DNA of 64,000 bases from contig OX104130.1 in assembly GCA_944470555.2 (NCBI GenBank), forward strand, positions 73,227,160-73,291,159, written 5' to 3'. The stretch comes from Heterobilharzia americana (lineage: Eukaryota; Platyhelminthes; Trematoda; Strigeidida; Schistosomatidae). The notes beneath the pieces are model-generated. The model ran no database searches. It was not told the DNA's origin and worked only from the letters and a program-made list of their open reading frames with translations. Made by a program: the position numbers and the translations under genes. Below, piece after piece: positions 24,500 through 36,334 of the stretch. Numbering within the stretch: the first letter of the stretch is position 1; every line of letters begins with the position of its first letter.

Positions 24500-24690
24500 A
24501 TACCTTGATACCGTTGTTGTTTCTGAAAATTTTAAAGACTAACACTTTAGGGTTTGAAGTGTTTGGTGATGGGTTCGAGTCTCAATGCGAATATCAACAA
24601 TCACTGGGGTACAGTTTTATCCGGCTGATGAGTCTCATAGTGGAAAAAATGCGTCTCCGGAGATTCACTGTTAACTCTGAAATTAATTAC
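24500..24690 (+). mobile_element. Sm-alpha-like SINE with hammerhead, one core base lost
   Basis: Directly follows the LINE tail. The tRNA-like head is TAACACTTTAGGGTTTGAAG near 24540, with a B-box-like GGGTTCGAGTC (24572-24582). The hammerhead region is 24601-24672: CTGATGA intact at 24625-24631, with a short stem II formed from GTCTC and the bases before the second box. GAAA is replaced by AAAA (around 24645-24649), so G12, required for catalysis, is changed. The stem I bases ATCCGG and CCGGAG still pair around the triplet GTC. Identical in the right arm. Confidence 0.75.
24601..24672 (+). ncRNA. Hammerhead ribozyme motif, probably inactive (G12 to A)
   Basis: Type I minimal hammerhead as in schistosome Sm-alpha transcripts. 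The core box CUGAUGA is intact; the second core box reads AAAA in place of GAAA. Stem I can still form from both flanks and the GUC cleavage triplet is present at 24652-24654, followed by one extra base. On established hammerhead biochemistry, loss of G12 removes the general base, so self-cleavage is not expected. Confidence 0.6.
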
Positions 24691-27600
24691 AACATACTGA
24701 ACCCAGTATTATTGAATTGTATTCAATCGAGGTCAAATGAATGAAACTGAAGACAGACTATATATATGAAATCTACTTGCAAAATCCTAACGGTGTTAGG
24801 AAATTAATTTCTGACTTGATGCTACTTCATGCAGGTCATTTCTACAGGAAAGAAAGCCTGGACAAGTAATCGCATTTTGAATGGTAAGTAGCGACAAATC
24901 AGATTATATTGTTTATGCCTGATAATAATATTAGAATTAGTGTCATGGTTATTGGTTATTAGTCCTTGACTTCAAGGTGACGATATGAATGTGTGAGAAA
25001 AATTCTATGGATGAAAATCTAGCTTGTCGGCATGTATGTACTTTAGTTTATGACTAATGGAAGCTATGCATTATTTCGAATACTGTATTCAAGTTGCTTA
25101 GATAGTGAGGGCTTAATTTCTGTTGAGTGTATTAGGACTGAACTGTGATAAATGGTCAAATTTTGATCCTAAATTCTATAAACCCAAACTGTTATTCACT
25201 CATTTTTATCATGTATCAGTCATTCTATCATCCTTATTCAATTATTGTCAACTATCAAACAAACTATTCAGTTTATCCGTCAAAGTGGTTAAAACTTTGA
25301 GTGCATTTATAAGCCCAGGATTCAAGAAATAATTTGGCTTTCGTGCACATATCAGTCTTTCTGCAACTGGATAGCTTTGAAAGAGTCATCCATTTTTGTG
25401 ACAGATACTTATATTACATTCATCTATGAGGAGCTATATTAAATAACACTCCACTAAACATTGAACATTTAAAAAAATAATGCTTATACATTTTTTTTTT
25501 CATTGTAGAAGTCGGAATCAAATGGTACAGATAAAACTGGATGCAGATTTTGTACGAACTGAGAATTACTTAATGACTAAAGGTTTGAAAATCTTTTGAA
25601 AAGTATAAAATTCAGATGTCAAATGTAATGTTTGAAATTTTGATAATTTTCGTAATAATGGATAGTAGTGGAATCCAAACAGAAAGTTTCATACTGTTTA
25701 GGACTCGTCAACTCGACCCACCTTCATTCCAGTAGGCATTGTTTCCATTGAGTCATGGGACAACTATTCATCACTTCAAACTTCAAATAGTTACCTACTA
25801 AGCTACATTTTGTACAGTGGCTATCAATAAATAATAATGCTTTAAATTTGTTCATCTAAGATGACTTATGAGTGACATAAATTGTCAATAAAATTAGTTA
25901 CAACATGCTAGGATCAGGTAGTTTATTGCGTAAGCGACATATATCCGACTGACATCCTTGTTTGATGTAAATGTGTTCAACAAAACACTGTTAGTGCAAA
26001 AGATTATTACTTTTGTCAACTTATCATCCAAGGACAAAACTATCTTTAGACCAACGCAGCCACACCGATATGATCATTAAAAGTCTATATTGAAGTGCGC
26101 AGTCATCATAAACTGAATAGGGACAAAGTTAGGCATAAGCACTTATCAAACATAGTTGTATAAAAGATGTATAGGTGAAATTTGTGTGTGGCATGAATAA
26201 TGCAGACGTATGTTAAAAACTAGTTAGGTAATCCCATAAAAAATTTATTTCTCACGGAGTATATGACTAAACATCCTTTTTTTCTTTAGAGATTTAGTTG
26301 CCAATGCTATTTGCAGACCACATCGTGGATTTGTTAGTAGAAAAACAACTTGTAGTGGAGTATTTCTTATCTTAACTAGAATTCCCAACTATATCTACAG
26401 TCAAAGAATAGTAAAGGAATTACTTCGCACAACTTTCAATCCTAAATTTGTACTAAGAATGAAACAATTTTTTGATTGTAAGATCTTTATCAAGTGGTAG
26501 TTTTTTTCGAAAGTTTATAGACATGTCTGATTCGAAAATACAGAACAATCTGAGTACAATGGTGCAGTTTAGTAATACATGATAAAGAATAGCATGATTG
26601 TTGAAATGTTTAATTACATCAGGCACTTGATAACCGTACTCCATTGCAAAGCTGCTTGATAAGACTATGTCGAACTTAATTTCCTTAACAAAATACATAA
26701 GCAAAATAAGGGATGGTTGAATGTTTGTATGAAGTTGTGCGTGCATAAATTTTAATGTTTTCTTTTTGTCTTCCCAGACGAAAAACAATGAAGGAAGTGC
26801 AGAAGCAAAAGATACTTTTCACCAGATAAAATATTTTAAGCCAACAGTCTACAAGTTTTCAGATGCCTATCCAAGACTAGATTAATCTGCACGACTAGTG
26901 GTGTGTCGCTTGATACGCTTACATTGTTCAAAATCCTTTGCAATACAGTATAGTCTTTCTGCCATAGTTCAAGAAAGAACCTGCGAGATCAATGAGTAGA
27001 TAAACGCCAAAACGTAAGAGTAGAGGTTTACTTGTGTCAGACAGTCTGAGTTTCGTTATTTAAAAGGCAAAATGAAGAAGTTTTCTGGAAATCAGTTAGA
27101 TACGAACTGACCAAGATAGATCATAGGAAGAATATAAGCCACAATGGATCACGCTTGCTATATTCTCCACAAGAGTCACAGGACTGAAGCAGGGTATCAA
27201 AATTTCGTTCATAATAACAATCTGAAGGGAAAATGTATTTTCCTAATCAATGAAGCACCTTCTGAGTGAACAAGTGCAAAGTACCTTTCACTTTCTAATT
27301 TTCGTCTACATTTTAAAACCAGCATAATGAAAGGAACGAACAGAAAATCAAGCACCTGCTTCCAGTGAATGCGTCTCAAAAAATATCATTCAGCAAGGGA
27401 CTAAATAGTATCAAACGTCATATTGATTAGCATCTATAAGGGATTTGATACTTCGTCAAAACTAGAGGTAACCTTACTACTGGGTAAGAAATCATACGTA
27501 ACTCAATGAAACTTGTCGATTTAAAATGATTTTTAAACTAGTGATTTGAAAAAGAATTTTGTTTGCATATATTTGTTACTTTCTTATTGTTGCACCAAAA

Positions 27601-27793
27601 GCGATACAACCAATAGGAAGTTAGTGGACAATAACAAAAAAACGCTAGTAGGACTAAGTAATTATTCATGCATTTGAACTTTATCAAAATGATGACCGTA
27701 GTTTCTATTGAACCTCTGCTTATTCAAAGAGCTAGCTATCTATTACTTCTAGGTTTTCATTGCTTTTCTAACTGATGCCCTTCCATTATATAT
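24691..27793. other. Non-coding part of left palindrome arm
   Basis: AT-rich, no recognisable protein or RNA gene. Open frames at 25123-25332 and 26453-26788 (minus, 111 codons) are not recognisable. The latter is disrupted in the other arm by a stop and several replacements, which argues against constraint. Contains a segment (24790-25050) related to 61765-61985 and a roughly 95-bp repeat (25862-25956). A G-L-K-Q-G block near 27180-27195 resembles an RT motif (GVKQG) but nothing else supports an element there. Confidence 0.6.
25862..25956 (+). repeat. Short dispersed repeat R95 at the divergence step of the palindrome
   Basis: About 95 bp containing GACATAAATTGTCAATAAAA and GCGTAAGCGACATATATCC. 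Related copies: 28470-28556 in the spacer (opposite orientation, roughly 85% similar by eye), the mirror copy near 31590-31690, and 36248-36334 in the third block. Arm-to-arm divergence rises abruptly at its inner edge. Confidence 0.75.
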
Positions 27794-28469
27794 TTATTTG
27801 TCCCTTGGGTTCCTAATGGAACATATCGATTCAGTAGCACGTCTCCATTCCACTCTGTTCTCTGCAATCTTTCCAATCTGGCTCCACGACTGCCCACAAG
27901 CTCTCATTTCTTCCTCACACCATCTCCTCCATGTCACACTCACCTCAGACGCCAAACTCGTCGCCTCACATCTGGGTTCCACTCGACAGCCTGACTTGGA
28001 GCGTGATGTCCCCAGTCGGTCTCCTCAGTGTATGCCCAATCCATCTCCACCTCCTTCTGCATATTTGTTGAGCAACAGCTTCTTGGTTGTTTCCTTGCTC
28101 GGTCAGAATTCCTTGTAGCTTATTCTTTCTGCCATCTGAACTTCAGTATGGAGCCAGCGTTGGCAGTTTTTGATGAATGTCTGTGGTTTGTTGAAAATGC
28201 TTTTCGTTACTCCCCAAGTTTCTGAACCATCACATAGAAGCACTGATTTGACTGATACTGGTGTTGAAAATTGGGATCGTGTTCACGCTTTAAGCTGAGT
28301 GCAGATGATCTCCACTTTGATTTCAAATTATTGAAAGCCTGACTTGCCTTTCTGACCCCGCTTTTGACATACTCGTCTGTGTTGCCTGTAGTTGAAACGA
28401 TCCTGCCTAGCCAGGTAGGCGAAAGAGACTAATTGGTTTAGGTCTCTCTTGTTGATGGTGATTGGTGCC
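27794..28469 (-). mobile_element. RTE-type LINE 3' fragment (inner left)
   Basis: Minus-strand copy whose 3' end is at 27794 (GGGACAAATAAATATATAATGG tail region) and whose 5' truncation at 28469 abuts repeat R95 directly. It encodes the LINE C-terminus on the minus strand: TWRRWCEEEMRACGQSW and a SIRNPRDK end are clear at 27794-27982. The opposite-strand frames 27798-28118 and 28028-28225 are shadows. Confidence 0.85.
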
Positions 28470-29082
28470 AGTGGGATATATGTTGCTTACGCAGTAAACT
28501 TCCAGTTCGTTGTATGTTGTAACTAATTTTATGGACAATTTATGTCAAAGATTATTCATAGATTATTATCATGATAGCAAGTGATAAGTTATACAAATTC
28601 GCACCAGATTTTCACTAAACCTGAAATGGCTCTAAACATAGCTGGGTTTAAAACATTATGAAATTAATTTCAGCATGTGTGATAATTTGGTCCTAAATTT
28701 ATAAAATGCCCATAAATTTGTTTCACTGATATCCCAGTAATACTTAAACCTGAAAATAGAGCCAAATAATAATCAGACATTATAAAAAATGGAGTAAGCT
28801 TTAAGTAAAATAAATTGAAGTTTGAGCTTTATGAGGATTTATTGATTTAAAGTTGACATTCATGCAACAAACAGTGAGGAGCCAGAAAAGGGGGATACGC
28901 AGGACCACAGAAAAGATCCTACAAGATTTGGATTTCATCAATGACTAATGTCTAATGTCACACAAACTTGAAGATCTACAGGCAAAAACTAACAAGTTGA
29001 CAGAAGAGGCAGGGCAGCAAAGACGGGACTTCAAGTAAATGTAGAGAAGACAGAGGTGATGTACATAGATAACCAACAGCAA
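28470..29082. repeat. Central spacer of the palindrome
   Basis: 613 bp between the arms. 28470-28556 is a copy of R95; 28557-28857 is AT-rich DNA without similarity I can see elsewhere, apart from its inverted duplicate at 35947-36247. From about 28858 it is the 5' part of the plus-strand LINE. The spacer makes the palindrome clonable and replicable in principle and shows it is not a simple fold-back read. Confidence 0.85.
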
Positions 29083-29763
29083 GCACCAATTACCATCAAC
29101 AAGAGAGACCTAAACCAATTAGTCTCTTTCGCCTACCTGGCTAGGCAACATCGCTTCAACTACAGGCAACACAGACGAGCATGTCAAAAGCGGGATCAGA
29201 AAGGCAAGTCAGGCTTTCACTAATTTGAAACTAAAGTGGAGATCATCTGCACTTAGCTTAAAGCGTGAACACGATCCCAATTCTCAACATCAATATCAGT
29301 CAAATCAGTGCTTCTATGTGATGGTTCAGAAACTTGGGGAGTAACGAAAAGCATTTTCAACAAACCACAGACATTCATCAAAAACTGCCAACGCTGGCTC
29401 CATACTGAAGTTCAGATGGCCAGAAGGAATAAGCTACAAGGAATTCTGACCGAGCAACGAAACAACCAAGAAGCTGTTGCTCAACAAATATGCAGAAGGA
29501 GGTGGAGATGGATTGAATTGGGCATACACTGAGGAGACCGACTGGGGACATCACGCTCCAAGTCAGGCTGTCGAGTGGAACCCAGATGGGAGGCGACGAG
29601 TTTGGCGTCTGAGGTGAGTGTGACGTGGAGGAGATGGTGTGATGAAGAAATGAGAGCTTGTGGGCAGTCGTGGAGCCAGATTGGAAAGATTGCAGAGAAT
29701 AGAGTGGAATGGAGACATGCTACTGAATCGATATGTTCCATTAGGAACCCAAGGGACAAATAA
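28858..29763 (+). mobile_element. RTE-type LINE, 5'-truncated 3' fragment (inner right)
   Basis: Starts at CATGCAACAAACAGTGAGGAGCC, only slightly downstream of the truncation point of the 1842-2862 copy, and continues through SHKLEDLQAKTNKLTEEAG-like and NVEKTEVM blocks. A 74-codon frame at 29308-29532 contains CDGSETWGVTKSI and QICRRRWRWIE. A 62-codon frame at 29575-29763 contains TWRRWCDEEMRACGQSW and ends SIRNPRDK. The CTGG site found in other copies is absent here, replaced by a RTEQRNNQEAV-like segment, so this belongs to a different subfamily. Broken by a few frameshifts. Confidence 0.88.
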
Positions 29764-32700
29764 ATATATAATGGAAGGGCATCCGTTAGAAAAGCAATGA
29801 AAACCTAGAAGTAATAAATAGCTAGCTCTTTGAATAAGCAGAGGTTCAATAAAAACTACGGTCATCATTTTGATAAAGTTCAAATGCACGAATAATTACT
29901 TAGTCCTACTAGCGTTTTTTTGTTATTGTCTACTAATTTCCTATTGGTTGTATCGCTTTTGGTGCAACAATAAGAAAGTAACAAATATATGCAAATAAAA
30001 TTCTTTTTCAAATCACTAGTTTAAAAATCATTTTAAATCAACACAAGTTTCATTGAGTTACGTATGATTTCTTACCCAGTTGTAAGGTTACCTCTAGTTT
30101 TGTCGAAGTATCAAATCCCTTATAGATGCTAATCAATATGACGTTTGATACTATTTAGTCCCTTGCTGAATGATATTTTTTGAGACGCATTCACTGGAAG
30201 CAGGTGCTTGATTTTCTGTTCGTTCCTTTCATTATGCTGGTTTTAAAATGTAGACGAAAATTAGAAAGTGAAAGGTACTTTGCACTTGTTCACTCAGAAG
30301 GTGCTTCATTGATTAGGAAAATACATTTTCCCTTCAGATTGTTAGTATGAACGAAATTTTGATACCCTGCTTCAGTCCTGTGACTCTTGTAGAGAATATA
30401 GCAAGCGTGATCCATTGTGGCTTATATTCTTCCTATGATCTATCTTGGTCAGTTCGTATCTAACTGATTTCCAGGAAACTTCTTCACTTTGCCTTTTAAA
30501 TAACGAAACTCAGACTGTCTGACAAAAGTAAACCTCTACTCTTACGTTGTGGCGTTTATCTACTCATTGATCTCGCAGGTTCTTTCTTGAACTATGGCAG
30601 AAAGACTATACTGTATTGCAAAGGATTTTGAACAATGTAAGCGTATCAAGCGACACACCACTAGTTGTGCAGATTAATCTAGTCTTGGATAGGCATCTGA
30701 AAATTTGTAGACTGTTGGCTTAAAATATTTTATTTGATGAAAAGTATCTTTTGCTTCTGCCCTTCCTTCATTGTTTTTCGTCTGGGAAGACAAAAAGAAA
30801 ACATTGAAATTTATGCACGCACAACTTCATACAAACATTCAACCATCCCTTATTTTGCTTATGTATTTTGTTAAGGAAATTAAGTTCGACATAGTCTTAT
30901 CAAGCAGCTTTGCAATGGAGTACGGTTATCAAGTGCCTGATATGATTAAACATTTCAACAATCATGCTATTCTTTATCATGTATTGCTAAACAGCACCGT
31001 TGTATTGAGATTGTTCTGTATTTTCGAATCAGACATGTCTATAAACTTTTGAAAAAAACTACCACTTGATAAAGATCTTACAATGAAAAAATTGTTTCAT
31101 TCTTAGTACAAATTTAGGATTGAAAGTTGTGCGAAGTAATTCCTTTACTATCCTTTGACTGTAGATATAGTTGGGAATTCTAGTTAAGATAAGAAATATT
31201 CCACTACAAGTTGTCTTTCCAATAACAAATCCACGATGTGGTTTGCAAATAGCATTGGCAACTAAATCTCTAAAGAAAAAAAGGATGTACTCCGTGAGAA
31301 ATAAATTTTTTATGGGATTACCTAACTAGTTTTAACATACGTCAGCATTATTCATGCCACACACAAATTTCACCTATACATCTTTTATACAACTATGTTT
31401 GATAAGTGCTTATGCCTAACTTTGTCCCTATTCAGTTTATGATGACTGCGCACTTCAATATAAACTTTTAATAATCATATCGGTTTGGCTGCGTTGGTCC
31501 AAAGATAGCTTTGTCCTTGGATGATAAGTTGACAAAAGTAATAATCTTTTGCACTAACAGTGTTTTGTTGAACACATTTACATCAAATAAGGATGTCAGT
31601 CGGATATATGTCGCTTACGCAATAAACTACCTGATCCTAGCATGTTGTAACTAATTTTATTGACAATTTATGTCACTCATAAGTCATCTTAGATGAACAA
31701 ATTTAAAGCATTATTATTTATTGATAGCCACTGTACAAAATGTAGCTTAGTAGGTAACTATTTGAAGTTTGAAGTGATGAATAGTTGTCCCATGACTCAA
31801 TGGAAACAATGCCTACTGGAATGAAGGTGGGTCGAGTTGACGAGTCCTAAACAGTGTGAAACTTTCTGTTTGGATTCCACTACTATTCATTATTACGAAA
31901 ATTATCAAAATTTCAAACATTACATTTGACATCTGAATTTTATACTTTTCAAAAGATTTTCAAACCTTTAGTCATTAAGTAATTCTCAGTTCGTACAAAA
32001 TCTGCATCCAGTTTTATCTGTACCATTTGATTCCGACTTCTACAATTAAAAAAAAATGTATAAGCATTATTTTTTTAAATGTTCAATGTTTAGTGGAGTG
32101 TTATTTAATATAGCTCCTCATAGATGAATGTAATATAAGTATCTGTCACAAAAATGGATGACTCTTTCAAAGCTATCCAGTTGCAGAAAGACTGATATGT
32201 GCACGAAAGCCAAATTATTTCTTGAATCCTGGGCTTATAAATGCACTCAAAGTTTTAACCACTTTGACGGATAAACTGAATAGTTTGTTTGATAGTTGAC
32301 AATAATTGAATAAGGATGATAGAATGACTGATACATGATAAAAATGAGTGAATAACAGTTTGGGTTTATAGAATTTAGGATCAAAATTTGACCATTTATC
32401 ACAGTTCAGTCCTAATACACTCAACAGAAATAAAGCCCTCACTATCTAAGCAACTTGAATACAGTATTCGAAATAATGCATAGCTTCCATTAGTCATAAA
32501 CTAAAGTACATACATGCCGACAAGCTAGATTTTCATCCATAGAATTTTTCTCACACATTCATATCGTCACCTTGAAGTCAAGGACTAATAACCAATAACC
32601 ATGACACTAATTCTAATATTATTATCAGGCATAAACAATATAATCTGATTTGTCGCTACTTACCATTCAAAATGCGATTACTTGTCCAGGCTTTCTTTCC

Positions 32701-32856
32701 TGTAGAAATGACCTGCATGAAGTAGCATCAAGTCAGAAATTAATTTCCTAACACCGTTAGGATTTTGCAAGTAGATTTCATATATATAGTCTGTCTTCAG
32801 TTTCATTCATTTGACCTCGATTGAATACAATTCAATAATACTGGGTTCAGTATGTT
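29764..32856. other. Non-coding part of right palindrome arm
   Basis: Mirror of 24691-27783. Open frames at 30771-31052 and 32215-32442 are the mirrors of the left-arm frames and are not recognisable. About 12 bp shorter than the left arm between the positions pairing 25332 and 26788. Confidence 0.6.
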
Positions 32857-33047
32857 GTAATTAATTTCAGAGTTAACAGTGAATCTCCGGAGACGCATTT
32901 TTTCCACTATGAGACTCATCAGCCGGATAAAACTGTACCCCAGTGATTGTTGATATTCGCATTGAGACTCGAACCCATCACCAAACACTTCAAACCCTAA
33001 AGTGTTAGTCTTTAAAATTTTCAGAAACAACAACGGTATCAAGGTAT
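32857..33047 (-). mobile_element. Sm-alpha-like SINE with hammerhead, right-arm copy
   Basis: Inverted copy of 24500-24690. The CTGATGA box is at 32916-32922 on the minus strand, with the same G12 change. I saw no differences from the left-arm copy. Confidence 0.75.
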
Positions 33048-33068
33048 TCGAGCAGGATTCGGTTTGCC

Positions 33069-34979
33069 AATATCATTATTATAATTTGTCCCATGGGTTC
33101 CTACTAGAACTTAGAAATTCAGTAGCACGTCGACATTTCACTCTCTTCTCTCCAGTCTGCTCAACCTAGCTTCACCATTGCCCAGAAGCCTTCTTGTCCT
33201 CCTCAGACGTCATCTCCTCCATGTCAACGCGGCACTCCCATATCGTCGTCTCCCATTTTTGTTCCACTTGGGGACTCGGTCTGACGCATGATGTCCCCAA
33301 GCCGTCTTCTCAGTGTATGTTCAATCCAGTCCATCTCCACTTTCTTCCTACGCATATTTGTTGGGTGTTAGGTTGTTGGTTGGTTAGTTGCCAGCCAGCC
33401 AGCCAGCCAGCTAGCCAGCCACAGTGAGTTACTTCTCGCTTATTCTCATCATTCTGGACATCTCATCTCATCTTCAGGATCGAGTGAGCTAGTGTAGGTG
33501 GCTGCTGTTGATCATATGTGTGTGCAGTTTGTTGGGAATGCTTTTCGTGACGTGTCAAGTCTCTCAACCATCACATAGAAGCACTGACTTGACTGATATT
33601 GGTGTTGAAATTCGGTATCTTGTTGACGTTTTATGCTGAGTGCTGTGAAGTTCAGTGCAGTGGAGTGCAGTAGATCTCCACACTGATTTCAGATTAATGA
33701 CGAAAGGCTTGTCTTGTTGTCTTTCCGATTTTGAGTTTGACATGTTTGCCGGTGCCTGTAGTTGAAACGATGTTGCATAGTTGAGTAGGTGAGTGAGACA
33801 ACTTCGTTTGGATTTCTCCTTCTGATGATGACTGATGCTTTCTGTTGGTTCATTATCTTCATTACCCCTGTCTTCTCTACGTTCACCTAAAAGATGTCTT
33901 GTTTTCCCTGCCTCGCCTTGCCTCTTCAAATAGCTAGTTGGTTTTCGTCTCTAGATCTCCGAGTTTGTGCGACAATACATTGGACATAAATCATCATCAT
34001 TGGCGAAATCAAAATCTTCTCGGTTCTTTTAATCGGTCAAACAGCGTATGCACATTGAAATGATTATGAGCGATAATTTATGCTGGAAACGTCATCAAGT
34101 AAATAATACTAGATCAATGTGTGTTATAAATCAAATAAACAAATCTAATATGGAATTAAATTCACAATCAATGGATAAGTATCTTTCCTTCCTTCCCTCC
34201 TTCCAAACCTTGTGCAGTAGTGGTGTGAGCATGTCCACCGTTGTCTCTGCATCTATGTTCAGTGCTTCTGGTGGAATTCCATCTGGTCCCTCTGCTTACC
34301 GGGATTTCAGCAACTTTATGCAGTTCAGAACTTTGACTTTTGTCAGAGGGCTTGTGTTCCCTGGTATTTCTGACGTTGCTGGTGGTATTTCTGGACTAGT
34401 AGCAGCAGGTGATGGTTGACTCTAGAGTTTTCTGAAGTAGTCAGTCTACTACTTCCTTTGTTTCTTCTCTTTAGTGATAACTAGGTTTCCTTCACTATCT
34501 TTCATTGGTCTCATCAGTGTTGTCAGGTTTCTATGTTTCTTACCAGAGGCCTGTTCTGCTTAACTCGCCAATGTGTCGTAGAAGTGTCTTTTATCTTCGA
34601 GTGCACTCTTCTTCACTTCCTTGTCCAGTGTAGTGTTTTATATGTTGTGTTCAGTTCCTCTTTTTGCTGTACATCCTTGCATCTCACTGCACTGCACTCG
34701 TTCATCTTCTGCTTCACTATCTTACTCTCTCTCCTCTACCAGCTTCCAAGTGTCCATTAGGATCCATTCTATCCTTTGTTTTGTTCCATCTTCCTTCCTT
34801 ATACGGTTATTCAGGTTTCCCTCCGTATCACTTTCAAAGAAACCCAGTGTTCTTGCATGCAGGTCTATTCAGAGATGTCACTCAATATCTCCAATTTTGT
34901 TCTGATGGCTGACTGACGTGAAGACGTCGTTTGCACTTTCACCCTTCAGCCTCTGTTCTAGGTGTCCAACTTCAACTGC
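33069..34979 (-). mobile_element. RTE-type LINE in right arm, cut off at the palindrome edge
   Basis: Inverted copy of 22568-24478, including the filler (34047-34155), the FAND palm change and the seven-unit CTGG array (33389-33422). It lacks the 5' 900 bp that the left copy has because the arm ends at 34979. The long open frames 33564-33929, 34048-34419 and 34533-34912 equal the left-arm frames exactly. Confidence 0.88.
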
Positions 34980-35040
34980 TAGCTATTTATTACTTCTAGG
35001 TTTTCATTGCTTTTCTAACGGATGCCCTTCCATTATATAT

Positions 35041-35946
35041 TTATTTGTCCCTTGGGTTCCTAATGGAACATATCGATTCAGTAGCATGTCTCCATTCCAC
35101 TCTATTCTCTGCAATCTTTCCAATCTGGCTCCACGACTGCCCACAAGCTCTCATTTCTTCATCACACCATCTCCTCCACGTCACACTCACCTCAGACGCC
35201 AAACTCGTCGCCTCCCATCTGGGTTCCACTCGACAGCCTGACTTGGAGCGTGATGTCCCCAGTCGGTCTCCTCAGTGTATGCCCAATTCAATCCATCTCC
35301 ACCTCCTTCTGCATATTTGTTGAGCAACAGCTTCTTGGTTGTTTCGTTGCTCGGTCAGAATTCCTTGTAGCTTATTCCTTCTGGCCATCTGAACTTCAGT
35401 ATGGAGCCAGCGTTGGCAGTTTTTGATGAATGTCTGTGGTTTGTTGAAAATGCTTTTCGTTACTCCCCAAGTTTCTGAACCATCACATAGAAGCACTGAT
35501 TTGACTGATATTGATGTTGAGAATTGGGATCGTGTTCACGCTTTAAGCTAAGTGCAGATGATCTCCACTTTAGTTTCAAATTAGTGAAAGCCTGACTTGC
35601 CTTTCTGATCCCGCTTTTGACATGCTCGTCTGTGTTGCCTGTAGTTGAAGCGATGTTGCCTAGCCAGGTAGGCGAAAGAGACTAATTGGTTTAGGTCTCT
35701 CTTGTTGATGGTAATTGGTGCTTGCTGTTGGTTATCTATGTACATCACCTCTGTCTTCTCTACATTTACTTGAAGTCCCGTCTTTGCTGCCCTGCCTCTT
35801 CTGTCAACTTGTTAGTTTTTGCCTGTAGATCTTCAAGTTTGTGTGACATTAGACATTAGTCATTGATGAAATCCAAATCTTGTAGGATCTTTTCTGTGGT
35901 CCTGCGTATCCCCCTTTTCTGGCTCCTCACTGTTTGTTGCATGAAT
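35041..35946 (-). mobile_element. RTE-type LINE 3' fragment in the third block
   Basis: Inverted duplicate of 28858-29763; the frames 35041-35229 and 35272-35496 translate identically to the source. Same subfamily without the CTGG site. Confidence 0.88.
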
Positions 35947-36334
35947 GTCAACTTTAAATCAATAAATCCTCATAAAGCTCAAACTTCAATTTATTTTACT
36001 TAAAGCTTACTCCATTTTTTATAATGTCTGATTATTATTTGGCTCTATTTTCAGGTTTAAGTATTACTGGGATATCAGTGAAACAAATTTATGGGCATTT
36101 TATAAATTTAGGACCAAATTATCACACATGCTGAAATTAATTTCATAATGTTTTAAACCCAGCTATGTTTAGAGCCATTTCAGGTTTAGTGAAAATCTGG
36201 TGCGAATTTGTATAACTTATCACTTGCTATCATGATAATAATCTATGAATAATCTTTGACATAAATTGTCCATAAAATTAGTTACAACATACAACGAACT
36301 GGAAGTTTACTGCGTAAGCAACATATATCCCACT
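35947..36334. other. Duplicate of the palindrome spacer core
   Basis: Inverted copy of 28470-28857, including R95 at 36248-36334. No gene. Confidence 0.85.

Larger units (their letters stand above)
22568..28469 (+). repeat. Left arm of a large interrupted palindrome
   Basis: Reverse-complement match to 29083-34979. Paired coordinates sum to 57547 without indels from 22568 to at least 25332, and to about 57552-57559 further in. The outer boundary is inside a LINE that continues leftward without a break, so this arm is likely the original template. Sampled identity: no differences seen at 24780-25000 or 25330-25480, about 2 in 220 at 25660-25880, then about 6 in 150 at 25960-26110, about 8 in 180 near 26460-26640 and about 3 in 100 in the inner LINE. 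The divergence therefore steps up near 25.96 kb. Confidence 0.95.
29083..34979 (-). repeat. Right arm of the large interrupted palindrome
   Basis: Reverse complement of 22568-28469. The arm ends abruptly at 34979 inside the LINE. The next base no longer matches the LINE beyond 22568, and sequence from 34978 belongs to the third block. All features of the left arm recur here in inverted order. Confidence 0.95.

Noticed and set aside
26453..26788. 111-codon minus-strand frame conserved between palindrome arms
   Set aside because: The mirror frame has an earlier stop and replacements typical of unconstrained change; no motif.
27170..27240. RT-like GLKQG block in the palindrome arm
   Set aside because: A single short block without neighbouring RT motifs; too weak to call an element.
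22568..34979. Palindrome as a pure assembly fold-back artefact
   Set aside because: Inner arms differ by about 3-4% with indels and there is a unique spacer, which a fold-back read would not produce; read-level confirmation is still the decisive test.
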